Source of the DNA: Nomia melanderi
Taxonomy: Eukaryota; Arthropoda; Insecta; Hymenoptera; Halictidae
Assembly (NCBI RefSeq): GCF_051020985.1
Contig: NC_135009.1
Location: forward strand, 14,144,606 to 14,208,605
DNA: 64,000 nt
Reading direction: 5' to 3'
The notes under the pieces were generated by a model. It was not told the DNA's origin, did no database searches, and saw only the letters and a list, made by a program, of their open reading frames with translations. Of this stretch, positions 23,901-35,611 are shown piece by piece. The translations under genes and the position numbers were made by a program. Position 1 is the first letter of the stretch; each line of letters starts with the position of its first letter.

Positions 23901-25618
23901 AAACGATTAGGAATTTAAGTACCTTGAAGCTGTATCTCCATTTTCAAGACGGTTTGCTAATTGCGATTCATGAGATTTTGACTTAGTCAATGGAAATACT
24001 TCTGGTTGTGATATTGTATTCTGTAAACCTATTTGATGTTTCTTACAGGGAGGGGGAGTTGTTGGAAATTTAATTCCTGTTATTAAAAAAAAAAAATCCA
24101 AATAAAAACATATTGATTTCATAATGCAGAAGAAGGATTACAAAACTTCATATTCTATAGAACGCAAAAGACATCAGGAAAACGTTCTTTACTTACCACG
24201 TCCTGGCCTATGTAAAAGAGGGGTAGAAGGAGGACTAGTTGATGATAAAGATGTAACGGAAGAAGCTTGTGCTAATATATCACTGTTAAGATTATTGTTG
24301 TTATTATGATATGGAATGCTGTCTTCTGAAGGAATAGAACATCTTGTTGTATGTCTGTCCCAAGAATCCCAATATAAATTCATATCACTATTATCCATAT
24401 CTCCCTTTAAGAGAACGTCTAAAAATAAAAAGTACAAGATAAGTTGTAAGTATTACATTATGTATAATTGCAAAGTAATCATTCATTTACTTATAAGGAA
24501 AAATTATAAATGATCGTACCCATATACCGACGAAGATTGTGCAATGCCCTACAAAGTCTACGTAATTCTTCCTCGTGCCTAACATTAGTTTCCCCCAACA
24601 TACTACCTAACTCGTGTTCAGACTTCTCTTTAAGAGCTTCTAGCGAGTTAGCTTTAGAACAAACCATCTGAAATTAATATGTAAACACATTTATTTCAAT
24701 TCCAAAATGAAATTTTTTAAAACAGCACATTTGAAAGATTAACCATACCTGTATAGACTCTTGCGTAAGTCCCACTACCCGCAACCATTGTTGCAGAGAT
24801 GGATATTGTCTCATCTCTGCAGGCAATGATTCTACAGCCAGTTTGGCTTTGGTTACTAGTTGTCTTGAATATAATTTAATAAGCTTCCCCTAAAACACAA
24901 TTTACGAAAAATTACAAAAAATAAATTACTCGTACACTAGAATCCTTTGCATCCAACATTAACTGATTTCACTACACGACTAAGTTCAAATTCTATTGAT
25001 CAACCCACATTTCCATACAAAGACAAATTCTTATAAAATAACCCGATATCAACTCCTAACATAAATTCATTCAAAAAACACCTTTACTAAATTAAAAACA
25101 ATTTACAAATGCCAATCTTCAAAACACAAACATTATTTTCTCTCACTGTGTACAATCACACAGGAGAAAGCGAAAATTCAATAATCCCTGTACGCTGTCC
25201 GCTATCGTGAAAAATTGATTTTTAATAATAAAAACAGCAGAGATGCCGAGGGACCATAACAAAATGAGAATATTTCAATATCCGCGGACAAGTTTCCGAC
25301 GCGTGTACAAAGATCCGTGCCTCAGGTCGATAAAGAAATGCATTTGCAACTTGTTGACAATCGGACGGTGGTAGCCCTTCACGAGGTCAAGGCAACCGTA
25401 GTTGAAGGTAACAGAGCTAAGACGGGGAAGGAATCGGTGGTGGTCATTTTATTTCGCAGCGGTACCTCGAGCGTGCGAATTTCCTGTTGGGTGAGTTCCG
25501 CGCTGGTCGAACATTGGGTCCTCAAGCCCTCCAGCCGAACGGCTGAAATGTCAATCATGGATTGAACGACATCCAAGGCTCGACGGATCTCTTGTTCCGC
25601 ATCCTCGCTGTCCGCCAT
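20956..25618 (-). CDS. ksr: Kinase suppressor of Ras (KSR)
   Basis: Exons on the minus strand: 25466-25618, 24749-24889, 24520-24667, 24197-24418, 23923-24076, 23672-23844, 23323-23586, 23121-23260, 22923-23058, 22648-22856, 22406-22582, 22103-22288, 21858-21991, 21625-21762, 21325-21454, 20956-21108; 2,658 bases, 885 residues. An N-terminal CC-SAM-like conserved area (exons 1-3) is followed by Ser/Pro-rich linkers. A C1 zinc finger lies at ~355-404 (CDYC, CTEC, CHRDC) and a kinase-like domain at ~587-860. The glycine loop GTGRFG is at 600-605, the VAIK lysine is Lys619, the catalytic loop reads HKDLKSKN (713-720) rather than HRDxxxxN, and DFG is at 732-734. KSR scaffolds RAF, MEK and ERK at the membrane and activates RAF by dimerisation. 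A polyadenylation signal (TTTATT on the plus strand) lies at 20853-20858. Confidence 0.96.
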
Positions 25619-26693
25619 CCCGCGCCACGATGACGGCCGCCTGTTTCCTTGTCCGCGAGCCTGACTCTTATTTCACAGGCATAATTACGCTCGCGTGGGG
25701 GCCCTGTCGGCTGCAGCTATATCACTGGCTCTCCGTGTAACCAAACCACTTATCAACATTGACAACCATCTTGGCCGCCTATCGGTGACGTCAATCGGTA
25801 CCCGACGATCCGGGATCTCAGCGCGTTTATTCCAGCAACTCTGTCGCGTTCTCAAAGTCATTTTCTTCGGATTAATCGTTCGACTATAGATAATACGTTT
25901 TGGAAAATTTCAAATACATTTCTTCCAGTTTTCGTTGACCGGTTTGTATCGTTTACGTGGAATTGTATGTAAATGTTGATTTATAAATTTCATTATTATC
26001 CGAAAATGTTAAATTATTTGTTGGTATTCCTTACGCGATGTTAAATTGTTTATTGAACTCTCTTATGAAGGTGTTTGGTATTCAAATCTGCCAATGTTTA
26101 AATAATAATTAAATATTTAATTAAATAGCGAAGTAGGCGCGAAAAGTGTATGGCGGCGCTATCTAGGAAGGATAATGAAGGACTAATTGCTAATAGTTTG
26201 AAGATCTGACGTAGATGGCAGTAAGTGTCTATTTGGCTATAAATTTTTGTATGAAGTATTAAATAATAAATTAGACAGTATAAGCAAGGATTATTACATG
26301 CACTTTTAATACAGAACGCTTTTATAAACATTCTATTGCTATTGAGATTGACTGTTAACAAAAATCGGCGTCTTTGATTTATATTTTTTTTATTAAATAT
26401 ATATTAATACGATAACACCGTAATTAGTTATATTTGTCTCTTCAGATGGTTCTAATGAGTAATCTACGATCATTAGAATAAATTTTTAGTGGTAATTCGT
26501 AAGCACTGTCAATTTTTAATAATACTTCATTGAAAAAATATAAAATAAAACATGGATTGCGCTTTATTATTTCCTGAGTACTTGTATGAATTATTAATCA
26601 CATAAAGATCCGTGATCTAATCATTAGAGTTATATATTTTTTAATGGAGGGAATAAATTTATATCGTTTTAGGAACGATTGCCGGGTCGGACG
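25619..26693. other. Head-to-head intergenic region, KSR / ANKRD13
   Basis: A GC-rich part next to the KSR start (25619-25870) carries a palindromic CRE and a CCATCTTGG (YY1/Pho-like) stretch near 25767. The rest is AT-rich with no coding exon. This is the likely shared promoter region of two divergent genes. Confidence 0.55.
25786..25793. promoter_or_regulatory. Full palindromic CRE (TGACGTCA)
   Basis: A perfect 8-base cAMP response element lies 168 bases upstream of the KSR start codon, in the short GC-rich block between divergent KSR and ANKRD13. CREB/ATF-family binding is the expected function; whether it serves one or both genes is unknown. Confidence 0.5.
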
Positions 26694-26728
26694 TATATAA
26701 GCGCCACTCACAACATTTCCTTTCATCA
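26694..26728 (+). promoter_or_regulatory. Core promoter of the ANKRD13 gene (TATA plus initiator)
   Basis: TATATAAG (26694-26701) is followed by TCATCA (26723-26728), whose A at 26725 is 31 bases from the first T of the TATA box, the canonical distance to an arthropod initiator. The start codon of ANKRD13 is 212 bases downstream. Confidence 0.6.
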
Positions 26729-26742
26729 CTTAACGCATTCTC

Positions 26743-26850
26743 ATGTCGCTTTTGAGTTTCTTATCTAGCCGTTGTACCCGGTCGATGAGTAATGATAATT
26801 TACTCTTTACATACCCATCCGTCGTCTCTCGGTGTCATGTATTCGCCTGA
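26743..26850 (+). CDS. Upstream ORF 1 of ANKRD13 (35 codons)
   Basis: If transcription starts at the predicted initiator 26725, the first AUG is at 26743 and opens a 35-codon frame ending in TGA at 26848-26850. It does not overlap the main coding sequence. It resembles no known peptide, and its likely role, if any, is to lower or regulate translation of the downstream gene. Confidence 0.35.
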   Translation: MSLLSFLSSRCTRSMSNDNLLFTYPSVVSRCHVFA

Positions 26851-26907
26851 GAAGATTTTGTGTCGCGTGCTTGAATCGTGGGATTCCGTGTAAGTTATTG
26901 GTGTTTT

Positions 26908-26934
26908 ATGTCAGCGTTAAAAAGGACCCCATAG
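26908..26934 (+). CDS. Upstream ORF 2 of ANKRD13 (8 codons)
   Basis: This short frame ends with TAG at 26932-26934, two bases before the main ATG at 26937. Such close spacing normally hinders reinitiation at the next AUG, so the element could damp translation. A possible splice donor GTAAGT at 26890-26895 could remove it from some transcripts. Confidence 0.35.
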   Translation: MSALKRTP

Positions 26935-26936
26935 AA

Positions 26937-29900
26937 ATGGTGAATATAGACACAATACAAAAGAATTATCCGCTGCACTGGCTCGTATGGAATAACAGCT
27001 ATGTAGAACTAGAAGAGGAGCTGTCTTCGAAACTGGTTCGTAAAAAAAAATATTAACCGATTAATGAATCGTCTTCAAAAGTATCGCGACACGTACACGT
27101 CGAACAGAAGCGGCGGTCAGGCACGAAATATTCAATGTTCATTGATTGCCAGTTCTTTTGCAAAAGGAACACGATAAATGACGTTTACCTTACATCTGCT
27201 TTCCTTCTGGGAGCATTCGGATAGCTGGACAATAAATCACGATGAAATAAAACGAAACGAATCTTTATTGACAATTAATTATTTTACGCGTGCATCGTTT
27301 AGAGGTTTATCGTTTATTTATTGCATGTGAATGAAGTTGATACTGCACAACTACAACCAGGTACTGTTTTATGTAAATACGTGTGGTTGAATTCAAAGGA
27401 AAAACAAACGTATTAAATTCAATTCATTCAAATTAATTGCGTACTATATATTGATTTGAATGCAACACTCTGTACACTGTCAGAGAGATTTATGAGTGAA
27501 GCCTCATGCATGTGGGAAACCATAAATGTTCACTGCCATATAACTTTCGATATTATCCATTGAATATATTGTTCATTGTGATACACTTTGTAAAATTATT
27601 ACGTGTTTTTAATCCGTTCGATGACAAATCTTATAATGTCGTAGAAAGTGAGAGAGCTCGTCGAAGCTTAGTTCCCATAGAAATGATGCTGGTGCAATAA
27701 AATTTTATCTGCTCTGATAAAGCTCATAAACGGATTACAGTGCTCATTGTATACTTAGCGATGAAATCTTTGAACATTTAGAAGTTTAGAAGAAACACGT
27801 TTTAAATGATATTTATAATAATAATTTATAAGCATACTAAGAAGGGAATTGAAATTTGTAATTGACTTCACTAATTAAAATTACTTTTACAGCATGACAT
27901 AGAAAAGCCTGATAACAGAGGAAGAACACCATTGATGTTAGCTGTTACTTTGGATCATACCGAATGTGTTGGAATATTGTTGCAGCATGAAGCTAATGTT
28001 AACACAGAAAATACTCAAGGATGGACTGGTAAAATGTTTTGTTTGTTAAGGTCACATATTGGCTTTGTGCAATGATATTAATGGGTCATTGTTATTTGTA
28101 GTGGTCCAAGAAGCAGTTGGGACAGGGAATCCTGAGCTACTACAGATGGTGCTAGCACGTAGGGATTATCAAAGATATTGCAATCGAGTAGCTGGTATTC
28201 CAGAGTTACTTCACAAACTTAAGCAAGTGGGTTACTTAGAACAAAGCAGAAAGCATAAAGTTAGTTTGATAAATGTAAACCAAAATGAAATAATATTTTC
28301 AGGCTCCTGATTTTTATGTAGAAATGAAATGGGAATTCACTAGTTGGGGTAATTCAAACATTTTATAACACCGTTATTAACAATAGTTTATCTACTAATG
28401 TTCTTTTTATTATTAGTTCCTCTCGCCTCTAGAATGTGTCCTAGTGATACTTACAAAGTATACAAACAAGGGAGTAATGTGAGAATCGACACGACATTAT
28501 TGGGGTTCGATCACGTGAATTGGCAACGCGGGAATCGTAGTTACGTCTTCAAAGGACAAAGTGAGTATTCACGGATATTATTCTGCATGGATTTTGACAC
28601 TCGTACAATTTCTTTTGATCTTCAGGTACTCTGAGTATTCTTTTTTTCTTTTTACATTAATCGTAGATTCTTTTATTTATCCTTTAATTGTATATATTAA
28701 ATGCAAGCTGCATCAAATGTACCTGTGGCAATTAGATGTGAACGGAGTTATGTGTTCAGTATGGTGGGACAAGAGTCAGGTGACAGAAATACTCTTACAA
28801 TTAATGTGGTGTACAGGATTTTAGAAAGTGTTTATTTTCGTCAAGTAGAGGAAACTTTGCAATAGTTTTTTTTATGTACATACATATTTATTCTCGTTTC
28901 TATTCATAACTATTTCCATTTTCTTTGAATTACGTTTAAAAATTTTAATACAATAAATTGAAGTTTTACCTGGTAAGTGTACATATCATAAACTATACGT
29001 ACTTTAATCGTATTTGTATTGCTATAAAAGTATATAAATATCTGTCTTCAATATTTATTTATATACACATTTAGGCAAGTTACTTGAGAAAAACTTTATT
29101 AGGACATCTCTAATTAGTTGTAGTAAAGCAGAAAATAATTAGTCTGTTTCAATTGTAGAATAATTGTTTCATTAATCATTTCACGATATATTATTCTATC
29201 AATGTAAGAATAGAATTTTTATTTCTGCAGATGATGGAGCAACGATGATGGAAGTTGATCATGAAACGAGAAAGGTGTATGTTGAACATATGAAATTAAT
29301 AGATGTTGATAATATACAATTAATGGAACCCTCTGAAGAAGGTGTATTAGCTCGCCTTACAAATCCTATAGTTACTACGTATATAGACACGGATAAAATT
29401 AGTTTCGAACGGTAATCATATATTTCATTGTGTTTTCATCGCTATTCACATTTACTTTTATTAATGTTATTTCTATTTGCTAGCAATAAAGCTGGTTTGT
29501 GGGGTTGGCGTTCGGACAAAACCGAAATAATAAACGGACACGATTGTAAGGTTTTTAGCGCAAGTAACGTAGAATTAATAACTAAGACACGATTAGAACA
29601 TTTATCCGAACCAGATAAAATAAGGGCTCGTGCTCCACGCACGCCTCTTCAGTCATTTCTTGGGATAGCGGAACAGCAAGAGAACTGTGTTAGCGCAACT
29701 ACTAGTGTAACTTTCTGTTTTGGATGTTAAACAAATACAACAAGCTTTAATTGTTGATTTACCAAATCATTTGTTTCAGGAAGAATATAACAATGTTGGA
29801 AATCCTTCTAATATTACGGCCGAGGAGTATTTTGATCCAGATGTTGATCTAAATGGAAGGGATATAGGTAGACCAAAAGAAGTTAATACAAAAATACAAA

Positions 29901-31389
29901 AATTTAAGGTATTTTGAAGAACCTTCTGCGTAAACGTGCAATTGAAACGTTCAAATCTGTAACTCATTGTTTAAACATATTCATAGGCAACTTTGTGGCT
30001 TAGCGAAGAATATCCCCTTAGTCTTCAAGAACAAATCATGCCAATTGTCGATTTAATGGCAATATCTAGTTCGCATTTCGCTAAATTAAAGGATTTCATT
30101 CAGATGCAATTACCAGCTGGATTTCCTGTGAAAATTGGTAAGCCTTGATTTACATGTTCTCCTTATAGAAAAAATTCGTATTTAACTAAATTATACTTTA
30201 TGTTATAGAAATTCCTCTGTTTCATATATTAAATGCAAGAATTACGTTTGGAAATATTTTCGGTATGGATCAGGAGGTACCTCATGTGGGTCATTTGCAA
30301 GAAACTAATAGTATGACGTGTTTAGTTGACGACACTTGCTTCGAAGCACCGACGGGTTACGTCAAACTAGGTAAACAGGGCATAAATAATAATATTACCA
30401 TTCATTAAAATACTTCAAGATATTTTATTCTATAATTTTGTACAGGTGCTGAAGTTCGAACGCAGTTCAGTATCGAGGAGGAGGATGACTTGTTACAATT
30501 CGCTATTCAGCAAAGTTTATTAGAAGCTGGAAGTGAACGTGACGAGGTATACAGATATATGTATATATCAATTCATTGTATTTTTATTCGAACGCATTCT
30601 AATCCTTGAATCGATTAAAATTAAGGTTGACATATGGGAAGCTTTAAGAGCCCAGAAACCATCCCGACCAACAACACCAAACATGACCGCGGAGGAGGAA
30701 AGGCAACTTCAAAGGTACGAGAGCCAATTCCACTCGCGAGAATGTCGTTTCGGATACCTTGGTTTCATTTGAAAAGTTCTAAACGATTTATTTTGCATGT
30801 GTTCTTTCCTTGCTCGACAATTCATATTCAGGAAGGTGGGTGGAGGATACCTGTTACAAACGTTGGTTGAACATTACGATTGTTCGAAGGAACATCCAAA
30901 GATGTATTTTCTTAGTCCTCGTTTAGATAAATTTCTACAAGCACACACATTCTTGCATGAAATGCAAGAAGACGATCGGACCGCGTTAGAAGAGAAATAG
31001 CTCTCTGAATTTGTTTAGAAATCCTATTTTTTTGAGCGCTTAGCCAGAACCTAGATCTTTTGTACACACTGACGTGCCCTAGAATAACAGTGTTTAGAAA
31101 CTGTCCTTTAACGAACACTACAATAAACACTTTATCTCTCGTTTAATGCAGAGCTATTCAGGCAAGCCTGGCGCTGTACCAGGAGAGTGCTGCTGCATGT
31201 GCGAGCGGTCGGACTAACGCGAACAGAACCAGCGACACGGAGGATCCGGACGCACTCGAGGACACAGCGGAACAATTGAGACTAGCATTAAGATTGTCCG
31301 AGCAACAACAACTTGAAGAGGAGCAACGACGGTTGCTGGAAGAAGAAACGTTCCGGCAAGTGTTGGAGCTGTCCCTTACAGACAAGTGA
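26937..31389 (+). CDS. Ankyrin repeat domain-containing protein 13 (ANKRD13 family, UIM protein)
   Basis: Exons: 26937-27035, 27893-28028, 28102-28226, 28303-28348, 28417-28560, 29231-29411, 29484-29706, 29780-29908, 29987-30137, 30209-30370, 30446-30546, 30626-30714, 31152-31389; 1,824 bases, 607 residues. N-terminal ankyrin repeats (YPLHWLVWNN; RGRTPLMLAVTLDHTECV; GWTVVQEAV) precede the GPCR-chaperone-like core (MKWEFTSW, LLGFDHVNW, FPVKIEIPLFH, LNARITFGN). Four ubiquitin-interacting motifs follow, near residues 480, 530, 570 and 595, the last ending LSLTDK as in vertebrate family members. Known role: binding K63-ubiquitinated membrane receptors and steering their endocytosis. The D-type is likely but not certain. 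The start is supported by homology and GAAATGG context. Confidence 0.95.
30832..31000 (+). CDS. Candidate alternative last exon of the ANKRD13 gene
   Basis: After the acceptor ATATTCAG (ending 30831) an open frame continues in the phase left by the exon 12 donor at 30714. It encodes about 56 residues (RKVGGGYLLQTLVEH... to ...DDRTALEEK) before TAG at 30998-31000. An AATAAA at 31122-31127 lies between this stop and the canonical last exon at 31152, as expected for a composite alternative 3' end. The peptide matches no domain I recognise. Use of this exon would break the second ubiquitin-interacting motif and remove the third and fourth. It could alternatively be chance open frame within the intron. 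Confidence 0.45.
31122..31127 (+). promoter_or_regulatory. Intronic polyadenylation signal AATAAA
   Basis: This AATAAA lies in the last intron of the ANKRD13 gene, 24 bases upstream of exon 13 and 122 bases downstream of the stop codon in the candidate alternative last exon. Confidence 0.4.
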
Positions 31390-33331
31390 ACTGTACGATG
31401 TGCAATTTAGTCTTTAATGAAATTCGATCAAGTTGTACTTCCACGACCACGAGAAATCTTCCGGCCGCGCAATGTCGAGACTGTCGAATAAGAAACATTT
31501 CCTACGATTCATAACGTGCATCATCCAACAGCGATTCTTGCTGCAGAGAACAAGTCGCTCCCTCAGCTGTAAAGCAACTAGACGTATAGTAGTCCGATGT
31601 CCTTTTTAGTTGGGGGAAGTTTATATCGTCCCTCTGATAAGAATCACTTCTGGACGCTGTATATCGAGAACTAGAACTGTTGGCTGCAACAGATATTTGT
31701 TACTGTGGGGGATGATGATAATAGTACAGCATACAGATCAAACAGCGAAGATCGTATACAACATTAACTATGAAAGTAAATGATTTAACTTATGTTATTT
31801 ATTTCTTAGCTACATTTTATATGAAAGGAACGTCTTAGTAGTATACGAGGATCACGATACGTAAAGATAAGAAGTCTTGAAAATTACAATCGCTCTGGCG
31901 GATCATCATGTCGGAACATTTTTCTTCGAGTCTGAGAATATATTCGAACGATTTATCAATCAAATGAAAAATTCATCTTGTTGAAAGTGCGTGCTGTAAG
32001 CTACGACTGTCAATCAACGGAAAATAAAAAGCTTGTAATTCTCAAGCCTTCAACATTATTCGTTTTGTCCTTTTTCCTGGCATTAGATTCTCTTCTCCAA
32101 AAGTTGTTTGGTAACGAAATCGATCAAGTGACATTTAAAGAATTTATATATCTTAATTCTTCGTAACAGTATACTAAAAGCTGCCTCTCTTAATATTCGA
32201 GCTATGGAAAATTATTCCAAGTTCCTTTTTATACCCGTGATAAAAATATTTATAAGTAGCATTTCAATTGATTAAGAATAATGGTAATGTAATGGAAGTT
32301 TGTTATTTATTCCTTATAGTATATTCATCGTAGATAAATAATTTTATCGGTATATTTACTAAAAATCTGTTGTCAGTGAATCGCAATTGGTATCGAGAAT
32401 CAAACATAATTGTATATAAGTATATTTATAAATTGTTACATCCCGAATCTTTGTCTATAGTCATAATTGTTTATAACGATTGATAATAACTATTCAGGAA
32501 AAGAATATTGTTCTTTAAATGAATATAGATTTAAATGAAGCTTGTCTGTTGAATCAGGATTATTCTAAATAAAACGCAGTTTTTAGATAGTTCACTTTAT
32601 TCTTCTAATTTTAATGTATGAAGATGATCGATAGTATAATACTACATGTATCAGTTATCAAAATACTCAAGTTCCTAGTCTACAGGGGAGAATAAATTCT
32701 TGCGATCTTCATGCGACAATGATTCTAATATGTTTGGTTCTCGAGTATAAGGGCATCATTAGGAAATCATTGGATTAGTACTTCGCTAAACCATTAATAA
32801 AATAATTAAGCTCTACAATGAAATATTTACGGACAAATGCAGTATGGAAAAAAAAGTTTCAGGAAGTTTTGGATGAAGTCTCAATTGGGTTCCTAAAGAT
32901 CTTCGATTAGGAGAAGTCATCGTTCATCGTTATCTCATTCGAAATGTTAATTTAATTTGCCGAACAATTTCTTAAACTTACCAGAGATATCAAATTTTTT
33001 TTTTCTTTAGTATTCCTTGACTGTCTTGACATTTTCAACCAGACTTTATGATTGGTAGTAATATCTTTCGACTTGAATCATATCAATATTTTAGAAGAAA
33101 TTTTATTGGACAGACTTTTTACCCGCCATGTGATTCCTTTACTACGCTAACAACTTAAAATATAATTGCGCTATATTAATTATATTGTAACAAAAAGATA
33201 TATTTCTACAAGTAGCATATAGCAGATATAATTAAGGGTATAAAATAAATCGTGTGTAGAAAAACGACAAGTACATTCTATACCAATCAAATACAGATTT
33301 TGGGAAACTGATCAATACTGATGTGGATGAA
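31390..33331. other. 3' UTRs of convergent ANKRD13 and LIN37 genes
   Basis: No coding exon is recognised. AATAAA at 32568-32573 is a good polyadenylation signal for a ~1.2-kb ANKRD13 3' UTR, and TTTATT at 33102-33107 could serve LIN37 on the minus strand. A 62-codon frame at 31978-32166 has no recognisable features. Confidence 0.55.
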
Positions 33332-34733
33332 CTACTCGAATTCTGATTGTGCCCTGAAATAAAAATGTTTTTTATAATAAAGTGCGTCTAACAACATGAA
33401 ATTCAATCTGATAATATTTTTGCAGTGTCCCAATGAAAAATGAATATTTTTATGCATCTTGCACACCATACCTTTTAAAAATAGTATTCAGTATATTTGC
33501 ACTCTGTACAAAACGTTGTTCATTCTTGTGAGCTTGTTGATGCCACTTTTTACGTACCGCATTCCAATGTGTTCTATGTTCTCTTAACAATGTTTCTCGT
33601 GATTTCAGACACTGTCCGTCCTAGAATATAATATAGATAAAATAAATATTTATTATGATTATACATCTATGATAATTGTATCCCCTTGTTAAGAGGATAA
33701 TGTATGTAAATTTATCTGAACATTTTACATAATCTAAATTCAACTCTTCCTTTTCTCTGGGTATTGGTGAAGGTATACGGTTCCTAGGTATTGCTTCTTC
33801 ACAAGGCAATGGAGGTGGCAAATAATATACATCACGAACTTCTCCATTAGTATCCAGTATATTGTTACTTATATTAACTTCATTTACTATTTCTGGACTT
33901 GGGCTACGCACTCTAAAATCAAATAAAAGTATAAAATCATTTCCTGGTTTCGATCTGTATTATGGTAAAGGTCTATGGTTGTATTTTAAATTTATGAACA
34001 ATCATTTGGATTAACGTAAAGATGATATGAATAATGAAGAATTAGATACATGTATAATTTTAATAATTCTATTTAATTACTTACTTTGGAACAAGATTAG
34101 GATTCCGGGGTTGATTAGCCATCCAAGCTCTACATATGGGATAAAGTGGTGTGTCCTCTTGAAACTGTGCCAAATCAACGCTCCGATCAAATAATTTCAT
34201 TACATAAGTATGATGGAATGATGTGTCCAAGGGTATTTGTCTTCTACGTCTGACTTTTCTTGGCTGCTGGAAACTCAGTGTTTTTGTCCTATACATGTTA
34301 TCACTAGAAGTTAGATACTTATTACTTCGAATAATAAAAAATTAATTGAAAATACTTAAGTAATATTACATTTTCTTCATTTGATGCTTATAATCTTGTG
34401 CGGAACTTTCTTCACTAGAATCTCCTGATGATCCCGTATCACTATGTTGCAGAAGCTCCCTGAGGGCTCCTTTTAAGCGATCTCTTGCAACTAATACATC
34501 GCTATCTCCTGCAGGAAAGATCATTATTCAATTGTTTGTGTTGTTAATAAGAGAATCTACATATTTAATTTTATCATGAATCTAAAATGATAAGCTACAT
34601 GTATGAAACAATTATACAGTAATGCTCCAATAATTAATGCTACTTCTTAATTACCCAATTCATCTTTAATTTCTATTTTCACACGCCCAGGAATTGGTGC
34701 AACCGGTGGTGGAACATTCCTTTTCTTTCCCAT
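33332..34733 (-). CDS. LIN37 homolog (MuvB/DREAM complex subunit; mip40 in Drosophila)
   Basis: Exons on the minus strand: 34655-34733, 34370-34508, 34085-34288, 33729-33912, 33472-33620, 33332-33353; 777 bases, 258 residues. The N-terminus contains GRVKIEIKDELG and a conserved RDRLKGALRELLQH segment, followed by a Ser-rich acidic stretch. The basic RKVRRRRQIPLDTSFHHTYVMKLFDRSVD block and the CRAWMANQPRNP segment are the LIN37 hallmark. The C-terminal exons encode a charged helix and finish ...AQSEFE. LIN37 helps MuvB (LIN9, LIN52, LIN54, RBBP4) repress cell-cycle and developmental genes. The gene is divergent from the MINPP1-like gene and convergent with ANKRD13. Confidence 0.9.
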
Positions 34734-35611
34734 CTATGAAAAGTAACAATAAAGTATTATTGAGATATCTTTCTGTTATAAAATTTTACTATGAACATAC
34801 CTTGTACAAATAAGTCTATGTCATCTAAAATTCTATCGATAATTTATTTTACTTTTAAATCGATAATTTATACATTAAAAATAGTATTACAATGAAAAAC
34901 AACATAAGATTATTTAAAACATATTTATTTAGAAACAAATCTTGTATTGTTGTCAATTTAAACGCGTGAGGTTATGAGATAAAATAGAACTTAATTGTAC
35001 AATTGTCTAACAATGATAAAAATAAAAAATGTAATTGTGTTCTTATTTTACGATTAATTCTTTTTAACAAAAGTTAAATTATACTGTTTAAATAAAGGAA
35101 CGAGCATTACTGATAAATGTGATTTGAACATTTTATTCACATAACTTCGTACTTTAGAACTTCATGTACCGAACGACATACAATGTTGATTGTTTTAGGA
35201 ATGCGACAAATCGAATCGTTGGATCATTTACATTAATATTTTTATTGATATATTTTAATTTTTTGTTATATTTGCAAATCAATCTTCAATGTCCTCTGCA
35301 AATATTACTTAATATTTAATCAATTATTTTTTGTAACATGGAAATTTGTATGAATGAAAACAGTGTTAAGCTATGTTTGCTCGATACTATGTGATTTGTT
35401 CGTTATTACGAAAGAATTATTCAGAAATATTTACATTATGACAACCGTAAAAAACGGTTAAATAATTCCATTTACTTGCATTAAAATTCCTGCTAGCAGA
35501 AGAAATTTATGTCAAGGTAAAGTTACAATTATTATTAGGTTATTTATGATATAAACCTTATACAAATTTTTGATATATTCTATATAATCAATTCAATACT
35601 TCAATTACAGA
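34734..35611. other. Head-to-head intergenic region, LIN37 / MINPP1-like
   Basis: AT-rich, 0.88 kb, no coding exon. The acceptor CAATTACAG ends at 35610, so the MINPP1-like ATG (35612) is two bases into an internal exon, and a non-coding first exon must lie upstream in this stretch. Confidence 0.5.

Noticed and set aside
28561..28824. Open frame after ANKRD13 exon 5 as an extra exon
   Set aside because: The family alignment runs directly from FKGQ to NDGATMMEVDH across the 28561-29230 intron; the frame is hydrophobic noise.
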